The notes under the pieces: generated by a model | The model's database searches: none | Told to the model about the DNA's origin: nothing | The model's input: only the letters and a program-made list of their open reading frames with translations | DNA from: Actinomycetales bacterium | GTDB taxonomy: Bacteria; Actinomycetota; Actinomycetes; Actinomycetales; BWSM-131 | Direction of reading: 5' to 3' | Assembly (NCBI GenBank): GCA_030149025.1 | Contig: JASBSH010000109.1 | Span: 1 to 5,359 of the forward strand | DNA length: 5,359 nucleotides | Shown: positions 1 through 5,204 of the stretch, piece after piece | Layout of the letters: each line of letters opens with the position of its first letter | Position numbering within the stretch: the stretch's first letter is position 1 | Made by a program: the position numbers and the translations under genes

Positions 1-330
1 CTTGGGTCGTGCCCCCGTGCTGACGACCGGCACCTCCTCGTGCAGGGTCACCTCGTGCAGGGTCACCTCGTGCTCGCCCTCGCTGATATCAGGGCCGGCA
101 TGGCCTCGCCACGGCTCCCGTGCGTGATCGGCTCCCGCTCGATCCGGACCTCCCTCGCGCGTGACCGGCACCGTCACGGACTGGTGCTCAGTGGTGACGT
201 ACTCGCGCAGCCTGGCCCGGCCGGTGGGCCGTCACCCGGTGCCCGCCCTGAGCTCCTCCTCGGGGTCCAGGTGGGCCGTCTGGTCGATAGTGGGGGCGTC
301 CTTGACCTTGGTTACCCCCGTCGACCGGCT
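1..330 (-). pseudogene. Broken PRC-barrel/DUF2382 (YsnF/AvaK-type) stress protein, 5' and 3' ends missing
   Basis: Read on the minus strand, three frames together spell a DUF2382 protein. One segment reads KVKDAPTIDQTAHLDPEEEL, which resembles the end of a PRC-barrel domain. Next come RPTGRARLREYVTTE and then EVRIEREPITHGSRGEAM. The last piece is AGPDISEGEHEVTLHE, followed by EEVPVVS. These match the usual order of DUF2382 stress proteins. The reading is broken by an in-frame TGA at 232-234, a +1 frameshift near 153-155 (extra G in GAGGGAGG) and a -1 shift near 98-101, after ATG. The two shifts nearly restore frame. No PRC-barrel N-terminus is recognisable upstream of about 330, and the C-terminus runs off the window at base 1. 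The family is poorly understood and associated with general stress in actinobacteria. This is a decayed copy, or sequencing error in a live one; the TGA favours decay. The next gene diverges from it. Confidence 0.75.
36..73. repeat. 15-bp in-frame tandem duplication inside the DUF2382 remnant
   Basis: The unit CCTCGTGCAGGGTCA occurs at 36-50 and again, identical, at 51-65, followed by a partial third copy (CCTCGTGC, 66-73). On the coding (minus) strand it gives EVTLH-EVTLH-EE, where the family normally has one EVTLHEE. The duplication is in frame, so it would not by itself inactivate the protein. Replication slippage is the simplest origin. Confidence 0.8.
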
Positions 331-409
331 CCATTCCTTCTCCGTCTGACCTCCACGTTCGTGCCCCGCGGATCTCGCGCGTCTTGTGAGGGCCCGACAG
401 GATGAGCGC

Positions 410-1081
410 GTGCCCGACGTCCCAGCGGATCTTGATGCCGCCGCCGACGAGCTCTACGCCGGACCGCCCCAGGACTTCATCTCCCGTCGCGACGAGCTCG
501 CGAAGGCCGCGCGCGGCGGGGGACCGGGACCTCGCGACCGGAATGGAAGAGACGCTGCGCGCAGCGCTTGCCGACCCGAACGCGGCCCTGGCGGTCGCCT
601 CCGGGCACCTGACCCGGGCCCTCAGCTACGCCGGCCTCGGTGAGGTCGACATCGAGGCCGCCACGGCCACGCCCTTGCGGGAGCCCGCGCAGCGGCAGCG
701 GCCCTCACCCCAGCGCGACCAGGACCGGGGGCGCGACCAGCGCCGCGCCGAACCTCCCGCACCGTCCGAGCCTGCGAAGAGCAAGCCACCCACGAAGAAC
801 CAGCAGGAGGACGACGACACGCAGGCCCGGGCGCGAAAGCTGCGGGACGCCGTCCGGCAGGCACGCGACCGCGTCGAGAAGGCGACCGCTGCTCGGGACG
901 CAGCGACCGCGCGCGAGGAGAGCTGGAGGACCGCGCGCAGCGGCTGCATGAGGAGCTGCAACGGGTCCGCGGTGAGCTCGCTGACGCGACCAAGGAGGTG
1001 AGCCTCGGGGAGCGTGGGCACTCGCGGGCGGTGCGTGCGCTCGCGTCCGCTGAGTGTGAGCTCGCCCGCGACAAGGGGTGA
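410..1081 (+). pseudogene. Broken actinobacterial coiled-coil protein ('PADLDAAADELY' family), middle deleted
   Basis: The likely start is GTG 410, or GTG 386 in the same frame. The N-terminus reads VPDVPADLDAAADELYAGPP and continues to DELAKAAR near 514. This is the opening of an uncharacterised actinobacterial family, recalled from experience, that continues with a GDRELAxAIxALRRPTxxAW-like block. Here a frameshift in the GC run at 512-522 leads to AAGDRDLATG. From about 541 the text jumps to METLRAALADP-type sequence (MEETLRAALADPNAALAV, then LTRALSYAGLGEVDIEAA), so the middle of the protein is absent. A Pro/Arg/Lys-rich linker follows (about 665-800), then a charged coiled coil (RARKLRDAVRQARDRVEKA). 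A second frameshift at 915-920 moves the reading to ELEDRAQRLHEELQRV and on to the TGA at 1079-1081. Function is unknown even for intact members. The conserved ends flanking a missing centre suggest a deletion rather than a different gene. Confidence 0.7.
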
Positions 1082-1090
1082 TCCACCAAC

Positions 1091-1170
1091 TTTGGCGCAG
1101 GGTGGCCCTGCAACAGACCTATTGGCGTAGGGCCACCCTGCGCCAAAGTGGGATTGGCGTAGCGCCACCC
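1091..1170. repeat. Palindromic repeat cluster: 19-bp perfect inverted repeat plus 17-bp direct repeat
   Basis: Arms at 1091-1109 (TTTGGCGCAGGGTGGCCCT) and 1129-1147 are perfect reverse complements separated by 19 nt. Within the same stretch TTGGCGTAGGGCCACCC (1122-1138) recurs at 1154-1170 with one mismatch, a 32-bp period. The first arm is a diverged third copy starting at 1092 (TTGGCGCAG). The last copy also holds a small hairpin, TGGCG-TAG-CGCCA (1155-1167). The cluster lies between the end of the coiled-coil pseudogene (stop 1081) and the DUF4177 start (1194). There is no T-tract after the stem, so a classic intrinsic terminator is not shown. It could be a transcript-end hairpin, a dispersed palindromic element or a multi-site operator for the DUF4177 gene. 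Confidence 0.85.
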
Positions 1171-1193
1171 ACGACAGACAACGGAGGTCCGCA

Positions 1194-1394
1194 ATGCCGA
1201 TGGAGTACAAGGTCGTCGAGCTTCGCGAGGGGCTCATCGGCGGCAAGATGTCGGGCGGCAAGCTGGAGAAGGTCCTCAACGATCACGCGTCCGAGGGCTG
1301 GGTGCTCAAGGCGATCACGGCGGTCGAGGTGAAGGGCCGGATCGGTCCCGGCGGTGTCGAGGGAGTGCTCGTCACGTTCGAGCGCTCGCGCTGA
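1194..1394 (+). CDS. DUF4177 domain protein, 66 aa
   Basis: A complete small gene with a good ribosome site (GGAGGT, 1183-1188) 5 nt before ATG 1194. The protein begins MPMEYKVVELREG and continues with LEKVLNDHASEGWVLKAI before a final strand, GVEGVLVTFERSR. This is the DUF4177 pattern: an N-terminal EYKVV strand, a helix carrying LN..ASEGW, and a C-terminal hydrophobic strand ending in -ER. Length is typical for the family. The fold is a small soluble alpha/beta domain with no known catalytic role, so function is not assigned. There is no signal peptide or membrane segment. It is the only undamaged gene in the left half of the window and is preceded by the repeat cluster, which would lie in its promoter or leader. 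The broken flavoprotein gene follows 83 bp downstream on the same strand, so co-transcription is possible. Confidence 0.88.
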   Translation: MPMEYKVVELREGLIGGKMSGGKLEKVLNDHASEGWVLKAITAVEVKGRIGPGGVEGVLVTFERSR

Positions 1395-1477
1395 CGTCCT
1401 GGCGGCCGCAGTGGTGCGTGCGTCGCCGTAGGGCGATGGCGGAGGGGCCACGCCATGACCCGGAAAGGCGACGCCCC

Positions 1478-2266
1478 ATGAGTGACGATCAGGACGTCGA
1501 TCTGCTCGTCGTCGGTGGCGGCAAGGCCGGCAAGTCGCTCGCGATGGACCGGGCCAAGGCCCGCTGGAACGTCGTGATGGTCGAGCGCGACAAGATCGGC
1601 GGGACGTCGTCATCAACACCGGCACGACACCCGCGATGCCGGACCTCCCGGCGTCGCGGAGTCGGACGTGTGGACCTCCGGGACGATCCTCGAGCTCCAG
1701 CGCATGCCGGAGCGCCTGCTCATCTTGGGGGGCGGCTACGTCGGCTGCGAGTTCGCCTCGATGTTCGCCATCTTCGGGAGCCACGTCACCCTGCTGCAAG
1801 GCCCGGACCAGCTCCTGCCACGGGAGGACGCCGACATCGACGCGGCGGTGAGCGAGGTGCTCACCACGCAGGGAGTCGACGTCCGGGTGGGCGTCCGCGC
1901 CACGGAGGTGCGGCGCGACGCGGCGACGGGCGAGGTGGTTGTTCTGCTGGACGACGGGTCGTCGGTCCGCGGTGAGGAGCTGTTGGCGGCAACCGGTCGA
2001 AGCCCCGTCACGTCGGAGCTGGCGCTTGATACGACCGGGGTAGAGCTGACCGACCGTGGGTTCGTGGTGGTGGACGACCACCTGCGCGCGACGGCCGACT
2101 ATGTCTGGGCAGCCGGTGACGTCGCCGGCAGTCCGCAGGCGAGGTCATCGCGGCCGTTCAGATGGCGATGCTCGGTGGACTTCTCTATGAGGCCGTACGG
2201 GACGCCCTCATCACGCACCCCAGCATGGCCGAGGGGGTGAATCTGCTCTTCGATTCGCTGGGGTGA
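1478..2266 (+). pseudogene. Broken RclA/mercuric-reductase-like FAD-NAD(P) disulfide oxidoreductase with two internal deletions
   Basis: The start is ATG 1478 with GGAAAGG at 1462-1468. The N-terminus, DVDLLVVGGGKAGKSLAMDR and on to VVMVERDKIGGT, is an FAD-binding Rossmann segment; GKAGK recalls RclA. Right after GGT, where the family has the redox-active CxxxxC, the sequence jumps at about 1603-1607 to VVINTGTTPAMPDLP. A one-base loss near 1650 then shifts frame into VAESDVWTSGTILELQRMPE. The NAD(P)H Rossmann motif (LLILGGGYVGCEFASMFAIFG) and the second FAD motif (YVWAAGDVAGSPQ) follow. At about 2139-2142 it jumps again to GEVIAAVQMAMLGGLLYEAV, then LITHPSMAEGVNLLFDSLG and TGA 2264-2266. About 263 codons remain against roughly 440-460 for the family (recall), so near 80 and 100 residues are missing. 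Without the cysteines and most of the interface domain it cannot be a working disulfide reductase. Intact RclA is linked to hypochlorite and copper stress; MerA or a mycothiol-type reductase are alternatives. Confidence 0.82.
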
Positions 2267-2272
2267 CCGCCG

Positions 2273-3226
2273 TCATGCGCTGGCGCCCAGTTCGAGCAGC
2301 CGGTCGCCGTTGCTCCAGCAGACAGCGCGTAACCAGTCGTCATCGAGGCGGGACTCCTTCTCCCGCAATCGTGCTAGCGCTTCGAGCTGGTGCGCGTAGG
2401 GGTACGGGATGTTCGGGTAGTCGCTGCCCAGCACCACGCGGTCGCCGAGGTCGGCGAGCCGCGGCAGCAGATTTTTCGGGAACGGCGCCCGCTCTTCGAA
2501 GAAGTCGGTGAACGCCATGGTCGTGTCCATGTGCACGCGCGGGTAGCGCTCGGCCAGCTCCACGAACTCCGCGTACTCGGGTGACCCCATGTGCGCCACG
2601 ACCGCAACCAGACTCGGGTGCCGGCGGAGCACGCCGTCCAGCTTGTCCGGTCCGGTGAACCCGTCGCGGGCCACGGGGTCGCTGCCGATGTGGACCACGA
2701 CGGGGACGGCGGCCTCCGCCAGCAGTCCCCACACGTCGTCCAGGATCTCCTCGCGAATGTCGAACCCGCCGACCTGGGCGTGGATCTTGAACACGCGAGC
2801 CCCGCGAGCCAGCGCCGAACGCACCTGGGCGAGCACGCCCGGTTCGGGGAAGAACGTTGCGCTGGGCACGCAGTCCGGCTCGCGCTCGGCGAGGTCCAGG
2901 GCGAAGTCGGTGAGGTCCGCAGCCATGCCGGGCCGGTGAGCGTAGGTCAGCGCGGTGAAGCGCCGCACCCCCATCCGGCGCAGGTGCTCCAGCCGGTCGG
3001 GCTGGGACCAGCGGTACGTGATGGGCCACCGCCGGCCGATCAGGGGGCCGGCCTCGTCGAAATGCGCCCAGACCCGGCGAAGCATCCGGTCCGGGAGGAA
3101 GTGGGCGTGGATGTCGATCAGGCCCGGAAGGCCGAGTCGCTGCCAGAACTCGGGTACGACGGCGTCTTCTGCTGGTGGGTCGGCGGGCAGGGCGGCGAGT
3201 GTAACCGGGACTTCTTCCATGATCAC
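2273..3226 (-). CDS. COG2159 amidohydrolase (ACMSD-like metal-dependent hydrolase), 317 aa
   Basis: The protein is a predicted TIM-barrel metal-dependent hydrolase or decarboxylase. Visible motifs in order: the metal-binding HxH in LIDIHAHFLPD (H40, H42), KIHAQVGGF (H149), VVVHIGS (H179), VVAHMGSPEY (H212) and the catalytic-Asp block VLGSDYPN (D269). This order fits amidohydrolase-related COG2159 enzymes such as 2-amino-3-carboxymuconate semialdehyde decarboxylase, whose usual length is about 290-340 aa. The substrate cannot be read from the sequence. The first 33 residues are acidic and Pro/Ala-rich with no signal peptide, so it is probably cytoplasmic. The start is GTG 3226, or ATG two codons later (3220). 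Neither has a clear Shine-Dalgarno site, and a TAGCGT -10-like box just upstream allows a leaderless transcript. It is free of frameshifts, unlike the genes to its left. Its stop lies 6 bp from the stop of the convergent flavoprotein pseudogene. Confidence 0.88.
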   Translation of the reverse strand: MIMEEVPVTLAALPADPPAEDAVVPEFWQRLGLPGLIDIHAHFLPDRMLRRVWAHFDEAGPLIGRRWPITYRWSQPDRLEHLRRMGVRRFTALTYAHRPGMAADLTDFALDLAEREPDCVPSATFFPEPGVLAQVRSALARGARVFKIHAQVGGFDIREEILDDVWGLLAEAAVPVVVHIGSDPVARDGFTGPDKLDGVLRRHPSLVAVVAHMGSPEYAEFVELAERYPRVHMDTTMAFTDFFEERAPFPKNLLPRLADLGDRVVLGSDYPNIPYPYAHQLEALARLREKESRLDDDWLRAVCWSNGDRLLELGASA

Positions 3227-3248
3227 GCCGACGCTAGCCTGTTTTTTT

Positions 3249-3279
3249 GGGGGGGGGGAGCGGGGGGGGGGAGCGGGGG
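3249..3279. repeat. G-run tandem repeat (10 G + AGC, twice) at the tRNA 3' end
   Basis: Ten G (3249-3258) followed by AGC, then ten G (3262-3271) followed by AGC and five G. Seven T precede the block (3242-3248). The repeat overlaps the acceptor stem and 3' end of the minus-strand tRNA-like gene; its second AGC (3272-3274) lies in that acceptor end. A normal tRNA-Gly would end here with GAGCGGGTGA on this strand. The runs may be slippage in DNA or low-quality base calling and assembly. Confidence 0.8.
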
Positions 3280-3343
3280 AGGCGAATCGAACCCACCACT
3301 ATCAGCCTCGGAAGCTGATGCTCTGCCATTGAACAACACCCGT
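3272..3343 (-). tRNA. tRNA-like gene: tRNA-Gly-type body, CCG (Arg-reading) anticodon, damaged acceptor and T arms
   Basis: On the minus strand the cloverleaf can be laid out fully. The 5' acceptor strand is ACGGGTG and the D arm is GTTC-AATGGCA-GAGC (all four pairs form). The anticodon arm is TCAGC-TTCCGAG-GCTGA, with five perfect pairs and loop anticodon CCG. The variable region is TAGTG, the T arm is GTGGG-TTCGATT-CGCCT, and the 3' acceptor strand is CCCCCGC then T. The body closely resembles actinobacterial tRNA-Gly(CCC), recalled as GCGGGTG...CACCCGC with loop TTCCCAA. Relative to that, the loop has G at 36 and 38, which turns CCC into CCG. The T stem has two mismatches and a wobble, and the acceptor has two mismatches (1-72, 6-67). 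No CCA is encoded; C-runs follow. It may be a pseudo-tRNA, a Gly-derived tRNA with changed decoding, or a good tRNA-Gly gene corrupted by sequence errors near the G-runs. Confidence 0.65.
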
Positions 3344-3467
3344 ACGACTCGAGACGACGACCAACTGCGAGCCTTCAGCGAGCGGGACGTCACGGTGAGG
3401 TCGTACGTGTGATTTCGTTGGCCGTTGCGTCCGCCACCCTGCAGTCAGCGGCGCGATGGCCAGACGT
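3344..3467. other. Intergenic stretch between multicopper oxidase and tRNA-like gene
   Basis: No coding signal or clear promoter is visible. The only structure seen is an 8-bp inverted pair: CGTACGAC at 3341-3348 (beginning inside the tRNA 5' end) and GTCGTACG at 3400-3407. I assign no function. If the tRNA-like gene is transcribed from its own promoter, that promoter would have to lie here on the minus strand. Confidence 0.4.
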
Positions 3468-3482
3468 GCGCTGGGTCAGCGC
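3468..3482 (-). terminator. Weak hairpin overlapping the multicopper oxidase stop codon
   Basis: GCGCTG-GGT-CAGCGC is a perfect 6-bp stem with a 3-nt loop; the TGA of the oxidase gene (3476-3478) lies partly in its loop. There is no T-tract downstream on the minus strand, so termination is only a possibility. Confidence 0.25.
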
Positions 3483-4942
3483 GCTTCGACTGTGGCCATC
3501 ATGCCGGCGTCCTCGTGGTCGAGGATGTGGCAGTGGTAGACGGTGCGTCCCGGGTGCCGGGTGAAGTCGACCAGAACTCGGACTTGCCCGCCGGCGCGGA
3601 CGTTGACAACGTCACGCCACGTCGGGGCGTCCACCGGTGCGCCGTTGTCCTCGACGACCTGCATGGGCCACACGTGCAGGTGGAAGGGATGATCCATGGG
3701 GGTCGGGTTACGGATGGTCCACTCCTCCACCGCGCCGACGGCAGCTACTTGATCGGTGCGCCCGGCGTCGAAGCCCCGGCCGTCGAAGCCGAAGCGCATC
3801 ATGCCGCCACCGCCGCCCATCGTCATGGTGAAGGAGATGTCGCGGCGGTTGTCCGGCACACGGCCGCGCAGGTCGCGGTCTGCCCCGCGCTGCGGGATCG
3901 GCTCGAGCGCCGGCGTCTGCTCGCCCGCCACGACGACGGTGGCCGCAGTTGCCGGGCCGGAGAGGTCACCGTTGCCCATCATGGCCATCATGCCGCCAGT
4001 GCGGTCGTAGCCCAGCGTGGTCAGCTGGCTGGTCCCGGCCTTCATGGTGACCAGGAGGTCGGCGCGGTTGCCCGGAGCGAGCAGCACCTCGTCAACCGAG
4101 CGAGGGCTCGGTTCGTGACCGGAATCGATGCCGAGGAGCTCGACGCGCTGGCCCGGCACGGCCAGGCGCAGGTACCGGGATGCGCAGGCGTTCACCACAC
4201 GCCACCTCTCGCGCTCCCCCGATCGGGCCGACAGCCGAGGCTGGAACTGGCCGTTGACCAGCAGCAGGTCACCCTCCCGCCCGGCCATGAGCTCGGCCGT
4301 GGAGACCGGGACAAGGTCACCGTTCGCCGTCACGGAGGTGTCCGAAACGACCAGCACCCGCTCGCGGGCCACCGGGACCGAGGCGCCGTCATCGACGATG
4401 ATGGTGCCGTACAGACCGCCGAAGACCTGGTCGGCCACCACGCCGTGCAGATGAGGGTGGTACCAGAACACCCCAGTGGGATGGTCTGGTGGGATCTCGA
4501 AGACGTAGTCGAAGCTCTCACCTGGGGCGATGCTGACGAACGGGTTGTCACCGTTGCCTCTTGGGGAGACGGCCAGGCCATGCGTGTGCAGGTTGGTAGC
4601 GGCCGCCAACTGGTTGGTCACCCGGACCTGCAGCCGGTCACCCGGGCGGACCCGCCACGTCGGACCGGGCAGGGAACCGTTGTAGGTGAGCATTCGTGCC
4701 GGTCCGCCGGCCAGGTCGAGCTCTCGCCGGGCGGTGACGAGCTCGACCTTGAGCAGGCCGTTCTCACTGCGGATCACCTCCGGCTGGACCAGGTCCTGCC
4801 CTGCAAGCCCGGTGCGCCTGGCCGACGTGGCCGGCGCCCAGGGCAGACCGGTGCGGGACAGCCCGATCCCACCGGTGACGGCGCCGGCCAGCCCTGCAGC
4901 AGCCAGTTGCAGGGTCCGTCGTCGGCTCATCGGGCGCGTCAC
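3476..4942 (-). CDS. Tat-exported multicopper oxidase (CueO/CotA-like), 488 aa
   Basis: This is a probable laccase-type enzyme that oxidises Cu(I) or phenolic substrates outside the cytoplasmic membrane, using one type-1 copper and a trinuclear cluster. A twin-arginine signal, MSRRRTLQLAAAGLAGAV, starts at residue 5. All four copper motifs are present: LHTHG (H119, H121), YHPHLHG (H162, H164), HPFHLH (H418, H421, H423) and HCHILDHEDAGM (H470, C471, H472, H476, M481). The type-1 axial ligand is therefore Met, as in CueO and CotA. Two Met-rich patches (GGMMAMMGNG, 317-326; TMTMGGGGGMM, 372-382) may gather Cu(I). Length and three-cupredoxin layout are normal. GTG 4942 is chosen because GGAGGG lies 5 nt upstream; ATG 4930 would be 17 nt from it. 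The start overlaps the SHOCT gene stop (GTGA), implying translational coupling. A CsoR-type operator upstream of the pair suggests copper induction. Cuproxidase is preferred over bilirubin oxidase or spore-coat laccase because of this context. Confidence 0.93.
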   Translation of the reverse strand: MTRPMSRRRTLQLAAAGLAGAVTGGIGLSRTGLPWAPATSARRTGLAGQDLVQPEVIRSENGLLKVELVTARRELDLAGGPARMLTYNGSLPGPTWRVRPGDRLQVRVTNQLAAATNLHTHGLAVSPRGNGDNPFVSIAPGESFDYVFEIPPDHPTGVFWYHPHLHGVVADQVFGGLYGTIIVDDGASVPVARERVLVVSDTSVTANGDLVPVSTAELMAGREGDLLLVNGQFQPRLSARSGERERWRVVNACASRYLRLAVPGQRVELLGIDSGHEPSPRSVDEVLLAPGNRADLLVTMKAGTSQLTTLGYDRTGGMMAMMGNGDLSGPATAATVVVAGEQTPALEPIPQRGADRDLRGRVPDNRRDISFTMTMGGGGGMMRFGFDGRGFDAGRTDQVAAVGAVEEWTIRNPTPMDHPFHLHVWPMQVVEDNGAPVDAPTWRDVVNVRAGGQVRVLVDFTRHPGRTVYHCHILDHEDAGMMATVEAR

Positions 4943-5181
4943 CCGCGCCCTCCGAGCTCCCGCAACCGCTCCTGGTACTCAGTGGAGTCGATCTCCCCGC
5001 GCGCGTACCGCTCGTCGATGATCTGCCGGGCCCGGTCCCGCCCAGCCTCCGTCCGTTGCCTGCCGCCGCCATCGAAGCCCCGCACGAGGGCGACAACCAG
5101 AACGACCACGCCGACGATGACCAGGACCAGGAAGAGCCACCCCCACCCCATGCCCCATCCCATGCCGTTCCAGCCTCCCAC
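4939..5181 (-). CDS. Small SHOCT-domain membrane protein, 80 aa
   Basis: The start is GTG 5181, chosen because GGAGGAGG (5190-5197) sits 8 nt before it; longer upstream readings have no such site and would translate the operator. Residues 2-15 form a Gly/Trp/Met-rich head (GGWNGMGWGMGWGW). Residues 16-33 are one hydrophobic helix (LFLVLVIVGVVVLVVALV). A short Arg/Gly linker follows, and residues 51-76 are a SHOCT domain (ARQIIDERYARGEIDSTEYQ, then ERLREL). Such proteins often sit beside copper or heavy-metal genes, but their role is not established. SHOCT domains are thought to aid oligomerisation or partner contact. With the SHOCT tail probably cytoplasmic, the Met/Trp head would face outward on the same side as the exported oxidase, where it could meet Cu(I); that is inference. 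The stop overlaps the oxidase start by 4 bp, so the two are co-translated. The gene is intact. Confidence 0.87.
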   Translation of the reverse strand: MGGWNGMGWGMGWGWLFLVLVIVGVVVLVVALVRGFDGGGRQRTEAGRDRARQIIDERYARGEIDSTEYQERLRELGGRG

Positions 5182-5189
5182 GATTGCTA

Positions 5190-5197
5190 CCTCCTCC
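5190..5197 (-). promoter_or_regulatory. Ribosome binding site of the SHOCT gene
   Basis: GGAGGAGG on the minus strand, 8 nt before GTG 5181. It fixes the start of the small membrane protein and excludes the longer open frame that extends to 5337. Confidence 0.75.
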
Positions 5198-5204
5198 GTC
5201 TCGC

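Noticed and set aside
1091..1170. CRISPR array or mobile-element end
   Set aside because: Only three diverged units in mixed orientation, no constant repeat with variable spacers, and no transposase or target duplication nearby.
622..1279. Two overlapping minus-strand frames of about 200 codons
   Set aside because: They are Ser/Arg/Pro-rich, antisense to the coiled-coil remnant and run through the inverted repeat; no domain is recognised.
1420..1474. Inverted repeats GCGTCGCC/GGCGACGC and ATGGCG/CGCCAT in the leader of the flavoprotein gene
   Set aside because: Arms are only 8 and 6 bp in GC-rich sequence, with 39-nt and 9-nt loops; chance is adequate and no riboswitch pattern is seen.
1119..2081. 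Minus-strand 320-codon open frame
   Set aside because: It runs antisense through the DUF4177 gene and the flavoprotein remnant with low-complexity Arg/His/Ala content, a shadow frame.
3272..3343. tRNA gene as a phage or island attachment site
   Set aside because: No integrase and no second copy of the tRNA 3' end is present in the window.
2591..3412. Plus-strand 273-codon open frame over the amidohydrolase and tRNA-like gene
   Set aside because: It crosses the G-runs and the tRNA, has no family signal, and the minus strand encodes a clear amidohydrolase.
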